This document shows, piece after piece, positions 1-11,033 of a DNA stretch of 64,000 nucleotides (position 1 is the stretch's first letter; every line of letters starts with the position of its first letter). The DNA lies in contig SKCR01036760.1 in NCBI GenBank assembly GCA_019454045.1, positions 62,001-126,000 on the forward strand, written 5' to 3'. The notes under the pieces were generated by a model. The model was not told the DNA's origin. It saw nothing but the letters and a program-made list of their open reading frames with translations, and did no database searches. Both the position numbers and the translations under genes were made by a program. Source of the DNA: Zanthoxylum bungeanum. Lineage: Eukaryota > Streptophyta > Magnoliopsida > Sapindales > Rutaceae.

Positions 1-123
1 TCCTGAAACTTTATTTATCTACAAAATAACACAAAACACATCAAAATATTCACAAAACTCAAGAAACTATACAAAATATTAGGTTAAATGAGTGGGAAAT
101 AATGATAGATTTATCACTCATCA
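1..123 (-). mobile_element. Family S LTR, end fragment cut by the window edge
   Basis: The first 123 bases match the right-hand end of the solo LTR at 22920-25057 (its bases 24935-25057) almost base for base. Both copies finish with the plus-strand bases CTCATCA. Read on the minus strand this is an LTR start (TGATGAGTG...), so the rest of the LTR lies to the left of the window. No primer-binding site follows at 124, so this is not an LTR directly followed by a leader. Whether it is a solo LTR or part of a full element cannot be seen. Confidence 0.75.
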
Positions 124-922
124 AACACGTACTGCAAATAAAACATACAAGTCAAGCATATCAGCAGCTTTTCAGAATTACCAAGTTATTACAAGTTCAG
201 AATTATCAACTTTATTTTTATCCTTTATTCTTTATACGTGTCAAATCCTCAATTTACATATCTACATATGTGCTAGTCTAATAGCCAAACATCCAAAGCA
301 TACAAAGTAAAAATTGAATATCATAGAGTATGTCATCTAACATCAATCTATTTCATTCATATGAAACATGAAGTCAAATTTTTTTATACTTTATTATGAA
401 TAAGCACATTTGAAATATCATCAAATCGATAAGTCACTTTGCAGAATTCTTACACATATGCGTAAAAACAAAAACAACTTACCAAACACACTTTGCAGAA
501 TCTTATACTCACACTGGTTTCCAAGTCATTCATTCAAACCACAATAGCATACACAGTCTATACATATCACAGATTCTATCACACATGGATACACTCAAAC
601 ATACATACAGTCATTGCGCAACCAACAAAAAAGCATACATAACAGCCAATACATAAAAGAACACATAACCAAACAATACATACATATAGTTGGCTTACAC
701 ATACAATGCTCGTACGAGACTCATTACTTATTTTAGAATAGGTATGAGATGAATGTCGTCTGAACGGATTCCTAACCAGCTCGACTACAACATCACCAAA
801 TTATCAACCAATTAAACATACACACATGCGCATTACATCACGTAACACAAACACATCGCACGATTTCTCATACTCAAGCACATACATGACAAATTCTTCA
901 AGTCATCATCCAAATACTCATA
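124..922. other. AT-rich DNA with no recognisable gene
   Basis: This stretch is AT-rich and full of short CATA/ACAT words. Only short, compositionally random open frames occur. The word use resembles 52200-54150, which is non-coding DNA of gypsy element G0, so it may be leader or LTR sequence of a related element. I found no alignment good enough to assert that. Confidence 0.5.
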
Positions 923-1287
923 TCTATATAATTAAAGAGAATGGTGTTGGAGGAAAGAGAGTGTATCCAACGGCTATCTTTATGTGGCTTAATTGACGGC
1001 CCAGATCATTTCATTGGTAATTGGAGGAAAGAGAGTGAATTGATTGATGGAAATGGTCAAAAATTTTCAAATTAAAAAATATAAAGTTAAAATAAAATCA
1101 TTTAATAAAAAATAAAATCATTTAATTCTGTAACACCGTGCCGTAGGCACAGGCAAATACTGTAACACCGTGCTGTAGGCACGTGCATCATTTAATTAAA
1201 AAATAAAATCATTTAATTCTGTAACACCGTGCCGTAGGCACGGGCCAAATACTGTAACAACGTGCCGTAGGCACGGGCAAAAACTAG
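923..1287 (+). mobile_element. Non-autonomous Helitron (365 bp)
   Basis: The segment starts with TCTATATAATTAAAG directly after an A (922). It ends with CTAG (1284-1287) directly before a T (1288). Eight bases before the CTAG lies a hairpin with arms CGTGCC and GGCACG around GTA. A 5' TC, a 3' hairpin followed by CTRR, no target duplication and insertion between A and T are the hallmarks of Helitrons. There is no Rep/helicase gene, so it would depend on an autonomous partner. It also holds a direct repeat (TTGGAGGAAAGAGAGTG) near 947 and 1021. Family assignment is from structure alone. Confidence 0.75.
1128..1280 (+). repeat. Four copies of the Helitron 3' terminal hairpin
   Basis: Four near-identical blocks of the form CTGTAACACCGTGCCGTAGG followed by CACGGGC occur at about 1129, 1159, 1219 and 1250. 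They are separated by ATTTAATTAAAAAATAAAATC-type spacers that are themselves duplicated. Each block can form the same GTGCC/GGCAC hairpin, but only the last is followed by CTAG. The 3' terminus has been tandemly multiplied. Confidence 0.75.
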
Positions 1288-2372
1288 TACATATAAATAT
1301 TTCAAATATATGGATATACACCTCACCATGAGTTCTGATACCATACCATAGAACAATCCTCATGTCTTTTACTTATCGATCAAACATACTCGGTTTCCAT
1401 AATTCTTATCATGAAATATTCCTAGCACAGAAACTTACCAGTTAAGATATATCCACTCATAAAACGCATCATTTCCTTCATGTACCTTAACCATTCAGGA
1501 AAAGCGTAGCTTGTATCAATTTCACATCACACTTAATTACCCAATCACCATACAGACAAATCACATATATATCAATTAATAATGAACTTATCCAAATACC
1601 ATACATATACACATGCTTATATAAATTCAGAAACCATAATTTTTTTCCATTTATCGATCTTATATACTCAAATTATACTTATTTTACCATCACACATACA
1701 TATAAATATGTGTACATCTGCTTATACATATACATATTCATTCACATATATATATATATATATATATATATCATTACAAGTTCATACACGAATGTACATG
1801 AATACACATATATAGACATTCAACTTATCAAACATCTTACTCCATATCATAGCAATAACATAAACATCCATACCTGAGGTGTCGATTAATTTAACTACAC
1901 ATAATCTCGAACTCTGTTCTCAAAACCACTTCTCAACTATCCTTTTTATATCTTATAAATTTTAGTTGTCTCTCTATATATTTAAACATAAATAAACCAT
2001 TCAAGTACTCATCGCATGGGTGACTTATCTGGCTTCGTGAGCGCTCCAGGTCCTAGTCAAATCCGTCAAAATAAATGACGAAACTTCGTCAGAATCGTGA
2101 CTTTATATTATTCTCGACTTAACTAAGATAAAATTTCGGATATTTCAGGGACAACTAGATCAAGCCCGATCTCAATTATTTCAGTTTCATTAATCTTAAA
2201 ACATCATTACAAACCAATATGAGCCATTAGTTAACTTAAATACTTGGTTTACGAGTTTTTAGAAAATCTTCTAAAAATGTTTCCGCAAACGCTACAGAAT
2301 GGTCCTGAACCATCCGAACCTACCCGGATTTATCTAAACGTTATCATACCATCATATATATCTCATTTTCAC
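1288..2372. other. AT-rich flank of T1, with a TA microsatellite
   Basis: No coding region was found. A (TA)13-like microsatellite lies at 1746-1771. Bases about 1990-2372 have the feel of a plant gypsy LTR (they include ATGACGAAACTTCGTCAGAA) and could be the other side of the LTR fragment at 21485-22053 that T1 interrupts. No target duplication links the two sides, so this remains a guess. Confidence 0.4.
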
Positions 2373-3931
2373 TGTTGGGCTCGCAGCCTATAGAGAGTAT
2401 GGAGTAGCCCGTGGGGCACTAAACCGGAAAATAAAGGAGTCGCGACCCAGTGTGAACTGGGAAATGATTTAAGGCCGCACTCACCCCTCGCAAGGGAAGA
2501 CCTCAAACTGTTGGGTTTGGAATGGTCCCATACCTATGCCAGTATAATGGATGAGTTCACACGATGGTATAGCAAAGTCTTATGCAGTACATGCAAGATA
2601 ATTAAGATAAACACAAATTTGCAAACCCATAAACATTAATAGAAATAATAAAAGCAATAACATAGTTTCAAAAGCATATTAAGTTAAGAAGTTCGATAAT
2701 GAAAGTTATAATAGCAATCAAAAGTAGAAAAAAAACGTCAATAAATAAATGCAAATGATTAATCCCAAACACATAATGCAAAATAAATAACTAAAAAGGT
2801 AAAAATGCATAAAATATAAAGAAATCGGTTGTCCAATGTGTGTGAGTTCATGTAGCATTCGTAAACGTGTTCGAACGGAGTGTTCCAAAGAGTTCACGTT
2901 CGTGTATCATTCGAAAACGAGTTTGAAGGGAGTGAGGCAGAATGCTTACGTTCTGGTCGCGTTTGAAAACGCGTTCGAACGTTCTCATGAAAATAAAGCC
3001 CATAATGACATAAACATACATTTGTGAGTATTTCCCGAGTGGTACGTGAAGTTATATCCCAAGTACAGAATGCACTACCGTCCATTTGGATTTGGCTACA
3101 GAATTTATGTTTGGGTTTACATCCGATATACCACAGAGGATAATACCATTCATAATCATTAATGTAATGTAAAATAAAATAAAAAAGGACATGAAATGAT
3201 ATAACAATGCATATGCAGATAATAAACAAATAAGATAAAGGTGAAATAAAAAAATAACGAAAGATAAATTACGAAAGTAAATGCGGAAAAATAAAATAAC
3301 AATAAAAGTAAATAAACAAAAAGCTAAATAGCAAAATGAATGCGGAATAGTAAAATAACTATGAAAGCGAATAAATAAAAAAAAGATAATTAACACTAAA
3401 TAAATAATAAAATGCTAAAAAAATAAAAATAAATGTGACCAGAAATTTTATCGTCTTTGATGTAGGACTTCGCATGCTAGGCTGGAGGATATTTTATTTT
3501 ATTTTAGGGAAATGATTTTTGTAAATTTGTATGATTTTTGTAAATCATACAAATTTGGGAGATATTCCCTTAAATTATTTAGGGAAATGATTTTTGTAAA
3601 TTTGGTGAGGAGGATATTTTAAATCGTGTTAAATTGGAAGGTGATTTGAGGGATTTTGACATGTGTTTTGCATGGGATTTCTATTTGGGAAGGCTTGAGC
3701 GTGTGGGATTTGTGTGGTGGGCCATGGGCGTGTTATAGGTGTTTGGGGCTTGTTCGAGGCTAAGGTTTGAAACAGCGGCTGAGCGAATCCGAGGCGGGCT
3801 AGTGAGTCTGAATCCGATAAATGGTTAAGTTTTGGAGGTTTTTCCTTCTAGCATTCGTTTCCCGTAACTTTTCAGGTAGTGCCTCCATACGATGCTCATC
3901 ATCGGGCTTATGAAAAAATGAAGTGCCTACA
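2373..3931 (-). repeat. T1 3' LTR (shortened copy)
   Basis: The LTR starts on the minus strand with TGTAGGCACTTC at 3931 and ends near 2373. It aligns to 19192-21484 along its length, including the GGCCGCACTCACCCCTCGCA block. It lacks about 770 bases present in the right copy (roughly 20312-21085), the part that contains the TATA box and the presumed transcribed R region. It is therefore probably promoter-less. Confidence 0.8.
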
Positions 3932-3948
3932 TTCGCCCCCACTTTGAT
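3932..3948 (-). other. T1 polypurine tract
   Basis: On the minus strand AAAGTGGGGGCGAA lies immediately upstream of the 3' LTR start TGTAGGCAC. A G-rich purine run touching the LTR is the plus-strand DNA primer of LTR retrotransposons, and this fixes the orientation of T1. Confidence 0.8.
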
Positions 3949-4413
3949 AGGGCTTGTGCAGTGTGTGACAGTGATAACCCTAACAAAGTCATGCATGTAT
4001 TTTTACTTACCTGGTTCTTCGGTCGTTGCCGGGCTTACCTGTTGTTTTGCTGGTTTTGCGAGATGCTTTGATCTCTAGGGTTCATCGCTGTGAGATGCTT
4101 CGATCTCTAGGATTCATTACCGAACTAAGTTGATTTGATGGCGAGGTGCTGCGACCCCTAAGGTTCATCCCTGTGAGATACTTCGATCTTTATGATTCAT
4201 TACCGAACTGAGCTGATTTGATGGCGAGGTGCTTCGACCCCTAGGCTTCATTCCCGAACCACCGAGTGTGATTTATTCCCAAACTGAGTTAAGTTGATGG
4301 CGAGGCACTTCGAACCCTGGGTTTTGTTCCCGAACCACCGAGTGTGAGATGCTCCGATCTCTGGGATTCATTCCCGAACTGAGTTGACTTGATGGCGAGG
4401 TGTTTCGACCCAT

Positions 4414-4780
4414 GGGATTCATTCCCAAAATTGTTGATAATGTGGGCCTCGACACTGGGATTCATTCCCAAAACTACTGATAATGTGGGCTTCGACCCTG
4501 GGATCCATTCCCAAAACTGCTGATAATGTGGGCCTCGACTCTGGGATTCATTCCCAAAACTATTGATAATGTGGGCCTCGACCCTCGGATTCATTCCCAA
4601 AACTGCTGATAATGTGGGCCTCGACCTTGGGATTCATTCCCAAAACTGTTGATACTGTGTGCCTCGACCCTGGGATTCATTCCCAAAACTGCTGATAATT
4701 TGGGCCTCGACCCTGGGATTCATTCCTAAAATTGTTGATAATATAGGCCTCAACCCTGGGATTCATTCCCAAAATTTTCA
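4414..4780. repeat. 43-bp tandem repeat, 8 full copies plus a partial
   Basis: The unit begins GGGATTCATTCCCAAAACTG and continues with TGATAATGTGGGCCTCGACC. The start recurs every 43 bases from 4414 to 4758, giving exactly eight periods. Copies differ by a few substitutions. Less regular related units (AGTTGATTTGATGGCGAGG...) precede it from about 4050. The period is not a multiple of three, so the array is not under protein constraint. It lies in the 3' untranslated part of T1. Confidence 0.9.
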
Positions 4781-4817
4781 ACCTGATGGTGGTGAGGCAC
4801 TTCGCCCCCTGATTCAT

Positions 4818-5275
4818 CCTCATTCTCGGAGTGCCATTCCTAGGTTGCTCGTCCTCATTCCCGAGGATTTGCTCGTCCTCATTCCCGAGGTTGTTCTTTA
4901 TTCCCAGAGTGACATTCCATGCTTGCTCGTCTTCACTCCCGATGAGATGCTTGTCCTCATTCCCGAGGTTGTTCTCCATTCCCGGAGTGCCATTCCTGGC
5001 TTGCTCATCCTTATTCCCGAGGAATTACTGGGCCTCATTCCCGAGGTTATTCTCCATTCTCGTAGTTCCATTCCCGGCTTGCTCATCCTCATTCCTGAGG
5101 AGTTGCTCGTCCTCATTCCCGAGGTTGTTCTCCATTCCTGGAGTGCCATTCCCGGCTTGCTCGTCCTAATTCCTGAAGAGTTGCTTGTCCTTATTCCCGA
5201 GATTGCTCTTCATTCTTGGAGTGCCATTCCCGACTTGCTCGTCCTCATTCCCGAGGAGTTGTTCGTCTTCACCGT
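4818..5275. repeat. 78-bp tandem repeat, 5 full copies plus partials
   Basis: Units start with TTGCTCGTCCTCATTCCCGA at 4845, 4923, 5001, 5079, 5157 and 5235, exactly 78 bases apart. Each unit itself holds two related ATTCCCGAGG half-units. Because 78 is a multiple of three, several frames stay open on both strands. On the plus strand this gives a 26-residue LLVLIPEE-type repeat. On the minus (element sense) strand it gives a repeat rich in Ser, Met and Gly. It lies between integrase and the polypurine tract of T1. Confidence 0.9.
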
Positions 5276-5620
5276 TTTTTTCTTTTTCTTCAAAGCCTGC
5301 GAACACGAAACAAGAAAATATGTGTATGCGATGTGTTTCATGGATGCATTCCCTATTGCGATGGGTTTTCTTTGTCCTATTGGCTTGATGTTATCCTTGG
5401 TTAGGCCTTCCTCGCGCTAGAGGGTGCCCTTTGCCTATAGAAGTCTTTGGTTGCCCCATGGGCCTGCTTACAGTTTCCTTCTACCGATTCTCCTTCGGTG
5501 ATTACTCAGTTTTCTTTGGCCTCATGGCTCAAGGTCCAGTTGTGTCCCTTATCTGTGGGGTTGTAGACTGGTCACCCCCAGAACTTGCTCAGCTTTTTTC
5601 TTTTTTCTACCTGCACTGGG

Positions 5621-5860
5621 TCAGGGCGGATTATGCTTTTTTGAAAGTGACCTCATCCTTTTGGGATCATGTCTTCCGATTCTCAGGTTTCTAAATGTGC
5701 CTTCTCTCTGAAATTGGACATCATTGTCTGTCACTATGTGATGTGGCATTCCGTATCGACATACTATATTACAGGCTATGAAATAGTCCCAATAGTTACA
5801 TATATTATTGTCCTCAAAGAATGCCCTGTAATGAAACCAGAGAACCTTCAAAACACTCAA
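5621..5860 (-). pseudogene. T1 integrase fragment (Ty3/gypsy)
   Basis: The minus-strand frame contains NIVCRYGMPHHIVTDNDVQF. This matches the gypsy integrase pattern with an RxGxP turn followed by the second catalytic Asp in TDN and an aromatic after Gln. Only about 60 residues around this motif are recognisable. The HHCC zinc domain and the first Asp upstream, and the Glu downstream, are missing or unrecognisable. It sits in the expected place between gag and the 3' end of T1. Clearly non-functional. Confidence 0.65.
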
Positions 5861-6370
5861 TGCAACTCAAATCCAAGTCTTTGCATAAATCATCTAAGCC
5901 GAACTCACAATTTGTGTGTGAAAATGTTCATTTACAGCTTGGTTCTCAGGTAAGCCAACTCAATGATTTCGTTTCAAAAATTGGGATCGATGAATCAAAC
6001 CAACCTAGATATCTCAATTATGCTCTGCAATTGCTTTTTCTATGCTCAATATGGTATGATTTTCTTTTTTTCTTTTGTCTATCTTTTTTCTTTTCTTTTG
6101 TCTCTTTTTTTTAACACGCATATACTTTAAGGTAACATTTCTCCTCATGATGGTCCTAACACTCGCCCACATCATAACACAAGCAAATCGGGATAGACAT
6201 CTAAGCAAACGGTCATTCATTGACCTGTAATTTCTTCAACTAGTCACTTTGCCAACTACTCAGGTTTTCACTGCAAAAAACCTATAATTAAGTGCTTACG
6301 AGTCTAACATAGATCAACTACTAAAAGTATCAGATAAAAGTACATCAAGAACTTATCGTTTCTAAGATTT
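5861..6370. other. T1 internal DNA, no recognisable domain
   Basis: This segment lies between the integrase trace and the insertion point of copia A. It includes a T-rich stretch at about 6055-6113. No reverse transcriptase or RNase H motif was found in either strand. The last five bases, GATTT, are the left copy of the target duplication of element A. Confidence 0.5.
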
Positions 6371-8441
6371 TGTTGGAGTTCTACGGTCCCAAGGATCGAA
6401 TACGAAGCAAGAAATAAACATGTGAATACATCATAGATTTGCGGAATACTCACATCGATCGGTTGAGCGACGCGGCAATGAATAAAAATTCAGTTTCTGC
6501 TCATTGGTCCTCTCGGCAGTGGCAGTGAAACAGCCCACTGTTTTTGGCTTCAATCTTCCTCCATCAAGCTCCAAGCTTTGTGATTTGATTCCAAGCTCAT
6601 GGGTTGACTTCCCTATCACCTTCGCATGTCTCTCGGAGTGCTAGCTCTTGATGATTTTGCCGCAAAATCATCACACTTTTGCTTCCTATTTTCTTCTTGG
6701 CTCTCGGCAGTGAGCTGCCAAACTAGTGAAGAAAAATGCCCTTGTTGGGCGTGAATGAGAGATGAAGAAAGAGAGAAGAGAGAGTTAGGTTGGAAGAAGA
6801 AAGTGTATCTAATAACTAAATTAATTTCCAAAATTAATTTACTTATTTTCTCTTTCAAAATTTCAAGCCATAAATGCTTGCCAACCACACACATCACTTC
6901 CCATCAATCAGTGAATAGTGACTGGCGTCAATCACTCAAAGTGAAAGACATCTATCACTTTATTGACGAATGATGTGACGCTAGATGTGACTATCGATTT
7001 GACGCTTGATTTGACTTGCGTGCCACACTCGAATTCGAAATGCGAATGCGCTCGCAAATAATCCCTGGCTCGGGTTCGTTAATTCCAAATTAACGAATTT
7101 TCCGTTGCGATGTAATTAAATCTAATTTAATTAAATAATCATGCCTAGCATAATTACTATTTATGTCGCTAACGAATTAATTCTAAATTAATTCGTTCGC
7201 CCGAATTAAAATCTAATTTTAATTCTGCGTCGAAATCCAATTTCGTATAATATATCGAATATATTATTTTATCGATTAATTCCAAATCAATCGTTATCTC
7301 TCTTTAATTGATATTTTATCCTAGATAAAATATCTCCGCAATTAATCCCAGATTAATTTTCTCTCTCATTTAATTAATCCCAGATTAATAAAAGTGCGAG
7401 TCATACGTCATCGGTGAATCTTCGGGGAAGCGACCCATGAGATCCCCGGATATGTTGGCAGTAAATTCGATCGTCGGACTATCCGAACACGTAAGTACCT
7501 AGTACTACGTTTATACCAATTTACAAGACAAGGTTGGATTCTAGCAAAGCGCCATGCCTACCCAATTCTCCAGAAATATCCTTACAGGAATATAAGATCT
7601 ATATCAGTCGTAGTATACATAGTATTGTGTATGTCGATCCAGTATCGGATGTCACGTGCTAGGCCTGGGGCTGGAATTGTGTCTGCCCCATACGAAGCAC
7701 ATGTCGGATGTCTGGTAACTAGTCTCTATATCAGATAAACATGACCTTGTCATTTTATCCCGATGAATGCAGTACTTAAGAGTACTAGTACCGTATCCTA
7801 CGTGACATCATCTCCACTACGACTGGAGTGATACTTCCGTCTTCACATCACACCCAACACACTACGATTCTCTATATACCCAGAAGAGGCGTACACAGAA
7901 ACCGGTTAAAGCCCTGGACGACCAAAACCAAAGCATATTGATTGTCGCAAGTATTAGCGGTGCAAGTCTCAGGTTAAGACCAAATACACCTACCCTGATT
8001 TCGGACTTCCATAGACACATAGTCAAACTAAAAAGGAATTCTGAGGGGGTCTATCCAGAGCGAAGCTGTTTCTCGTACCATCGGTAAAACACAACCTCCT
8101 ATTACACTTGCATGAGTATCCTATACCCAAATATATGAGAACTATGCCGTTATGCCCTCACAACGCGCACAAGTGTAATACTAGTCTTTTACGTATTTAT
8201 CGATGTCCAATCTCGATAATACTCTAACTAGGGACATTTAATGATTTATCCTTCATGGACTGATATTGTCTCATATCATTCTCAATCCAGGAACAAATCA
8301 TAAGGATCTCCTATCATTTATATATCTTGGTGATCTAATCACAAATGATAAGAGAGCAATCTCATTTGTCACATAGTTAATTTGTACAATAACATCATGA
8401 TCTGTACAAATAGTGATGTTATGGGTCATAATTGTCCAACA
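6371..8441 (-). repeat. Element A 3' LTR
   Basis: This LTR is nearly identical along its length to 14012-16083. It contains a run of short palindromes at about 7077-7390 (arms differ, loops CCA, CTA or CCCAG in this orientation), described under findings. The minus-strand start at 8441 abuts a purine tract. Confidence 0.95.
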
Positions 8442-8457
8442 ATCTCCCACTTGGCCT
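8442..8457 (-). other. Element A polypurine tract
   Basis: The minus strand reads GGCCAAGTGGGAGAT immediately before the 3' LTR start. The same tract precedes the 3' LTR of element B at 36926-36939. Confidence 0.85.
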
Positions 8458-9044
8458 ATAGCCAGTCACTCGAGTGTCTTACACCCGAACTATGTACGGT
8501 TGGCTCAAACTGCTGAGAAAATGCTTTCGTCAGCGGATTTGCATGATTATCATCTGATGCGATTTATACGATCATCACATCGCCACGATTATTCAAACTT
8601 TATAGTACCGTTTATGACTTATAGTCATTTTTATCGGTTAGGAAACTTGCTATAGTGATCCCAGTCACTTCAAGTTCTCTTTCTCCATAGATTAAGACAG
8701 CATCCTTAGTTCTCTAAGATACTAAGTATGTTCTTAACATCAATCCAGTGACTATCACTGGGTTTGCCTGATTGTGACTCCATATGCTCAAAGCGTATGA
8801 GACACCAGGTCGCGTACATTTTTCAATGTACGAGTTCTCGGAGAGTTTCAACAAATTTTAGATCTATCCCAGTAGATCTTTATTCCTAGAATAAAAGTTG
8901 TTTCTCACAATAATTCTATAGAGAATTTTCTCGAAAGCCAAGCTTTCACCGATAGTTTTATGGGAATATCATTTCCAAGAAATGACACATTATCATTATT
9001 TTATAGGATAACCACTGTCAGTGCGCTCCCACTAACCCTCTTAT
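8458..9044 (-). pseudogene. Element A RNase H / pol end region, unreadable
   Basis: By position this is the RNase H end of pol. The DNA aligns with the pol-end DNA of B (about 36500-36925) and C (about 45830-46520). It holds no frame longer than about 80 codons and no recognisable DDE or AEY motif in a continuous frame. Confidence 0.5.
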
Positions 9045-9330
9045 ATACACAAGAATCATTTTCGTTTTGAATTAAATCATAAACTATTATGATTACATCA
9101 AAACAATAATTCTAAGAACCTATGCTTGCTTCAATCCAAACATGGATCGAATAACCTGCAAACCTTGTTTGCTTGTTATGGTACGACAAAACCGACAGGA
9201 TATTATAAACATCCTCCAAAAGGTTTCCTTTTCAGGAAAGCGATTTTCCCGTAAAGCTGTCATATTTCATAAATGAAACACGCAGCTTTAGCAAGCATTA
9301 TCCAAATAGATTTACTGTGGCAACAGTTAA
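9045..9330 (-). pseudogene. Element A reverse transcriptase trace (copia)
   Basis: Broken minus-strand frames give pieces such as a SI-x-VWIEAS-x-GS stretch and DLIQNENDSCVYK. These follow the copia RT block that normally reads RSIYGLKQAS...SWN...FIQNEDEPCVYK. Upstream pieces match the KTAFLNG region only with shifts. The position of the YVDD catalytic box is degenerate (NNDN-like). Not functional. Confidence 0.65.
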
Positions 9331-10319
9331 AAGGTTGAATCGTAATCGACACAATGTTGATAACGATACCTTTCCGTTAAAAGCCTAGTTTTACACGTTG
9401 GTATGTTGCAATCCATGTATGTCTTCCTTGAAGACTTATATAGTACCAATAGGCACAATGCCTTGCGGTACATCAACTAGTGTCCAAACTTGTTGATATA
9501 CATGGAATCCATTTCGGACTCATGGAACTTTGCCATAATAGGGAGTTGATACCTTGTATCACTTCCTCATAGGTAGTTAGTTGGTATACCTCAATAAGAT
9601 TGACATCTTTATGAGGTGAGATCAGAAACCCATACCCCAGGCTGTTTTCTGACTCTCTCCGACTTACGCGGTTCTTGTGTATTCGAAGATTACTGGTATA
9701 GTTTCATCCTTGATGAACTATTTATGTTCCATTAAGGATCCGGTGCCTGGAATAATATTACTCTGATTTTCATCGAGTTTTACTATCCTCCCACTTACCA
9801 CTGCATATCGGTATTCCTCTTAGGAAAACCGCATGGTGAGCAAAAATTGCATTGCTCTCTCGTGAGTTGTATCAGCATTATACTTTGGTATCCCTAGGAT
9901 AACATACAACTTGGCACTTATCCAATTTGGGTTTTAATTTGGTATCATCCAAACATATGCCTATCATTCCCAAATCATTAGGAATGAGAAACCCAGTTTC
10001 TTTCCTGTTCATATCTAATATGAAATCTGTCAAATAGACTTTATGGAACCTTATTCAAAATAAGTTCTGCACTGTTTATGCGTAACTGTTGAAGGAAATG
10101 GTAGCTCAGAGCGACTCATGATTAACCTTATCATGTCCGATAAAATTCGGTTACTCTGATCGGACACACCGTCAAATTAACGTGTTCCGGGAGGAGTCCT
10201 CATTGAAAGAATACTATACTCTTTCTGTATTTTAGAAACTTATTGCTTAAGTATTTTTCATTACGGTCTTACCGTGACGGTTTTAATACTTCAGCCGACC
10301 TGTTTGTCTATTTCGTGTC

Positions 10320-10492
10320 GAAACTTTAAAAGTTTCTGATTTGTGTTTCATAAGAAACACATAACCATAACGCGATGCCACATCCGTAAAGGTCACGAAA
10401 TATTCATATCCACCTCTAGCCTAGCTAGACATGGGCCCACTTGCTTCACTATGAACTAGGTCTAACAGATCGGTGGCATTTGCACTTTTACC
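10320..10492 (-). pseudogene. Element A integrase core trace (copia)
   Basis: The minus-strand frame from 10492 reads through a GKSANATDLL stretch, HSEASGPMSS, a stop, then ARGGYEYFVTFTDVASRYGY and VFLMKHKSETF. This is the copia integrase core. The first catalytic Asp (HSD in the family) is replaced by Glu, and a TAG stop follows MSS. Element C has the same Glu and B and C the same stop, so these are probably inherited defects. Confidence 0.85.
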
Positions 10493-10778
10493 AAGTAAAT
10501 AGTATTTTATGCACTTTGCCCAATAAACTAGATTCGTAGACTTTATTTGAATTGAATCAAATCAGTCCTAGTACCCACTCTTCAAAAGTGCGGATATACG
10601 AGTCTTGTTTGATTGTGTCCCAGACAACAATGCCACGTTAAGTTTCTTCTAATCAAATCAGTTTGAGTTATTTGTTTGTCATGTTATATGTTTGAGATTT
10701 ATTTATATTCAAAATATAAATTCTGTTATTCACATCTAATGTGTTTATCTCAATATCATCTTTATATAATAAAACACT

Positions 10779-11033
10779 TTAGTGTTCTAGAATATAAAGG
10801 TCAATCCACAACGGATTAAACACTGATATAGAGATAATGTCTCTAGTCAAACTAGTTACATTATAACAGTTTCCAAATTTAGGTACACACCCGAGGGTAG
10901 TTCCTAAAATTAGGTATCTAAGGTTAAAACAGCGACTTTCGTCCCGTTTCCAATTCGCAGATAAATCTCTATTGAAGTCAGTATCCTGTTCAAAACAGAT
11001 TCTGAACATCAATACATATATTTTATGTACCAC
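10779..11033 (-). pseudogene. Element A protease to pre-integrase trace (copia)
   Basis: The 84-codon minus-strand frame contains GNCYNVTSLTRDIISIS. This corresponds to the family block that reads roughly NCYYVPxLTRNIISIS between the aspartic protease and the GAG-pre-integrase zinc region. The protease DTG motif upstream is not preserved. Continuations in other frames can be followed towards the integrase trace at 10492. Confidence 0.7.

Noticed and set aside
1320..1350. GTTCTGATACCATACCATAG as a second Met-tRNA primer site
   Set aside because: The core differs from GCTCTGATACCA and no LTR end or duplicated LTR lies next to it.
2836..3400. Overlapping frames at 2836-3396 and again at 19503-20216
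   Set aside because: Same frames in the two T1 LTR copies. They are antisense or low-complexity (Phe/Tyr/Leu-rich from AAATAAA words) and explained by LTR duplication.
4414..4780. Regular direct repeats as a CRISPR-like array
   Set aside because: Units are contiguous with no unique spacers, there are no cas genes, and the DNA is plant nuclear.
4659..5420. 253-codon plus-strand open frame with LLVLIPEE repeats
   Set aside because: It is antisense to T1 and lies wholly in the 43-bp and 78-bp arrays. Several overlapping frames on both strands are open for the same reason (period divisible by three), so it is a repeat artefact.
8442..8700. Possible intact RNase H end in element A
   Set aside because: Only short out-of-frame scraps could be read next to the purine tract; no continuous catalytic motif.
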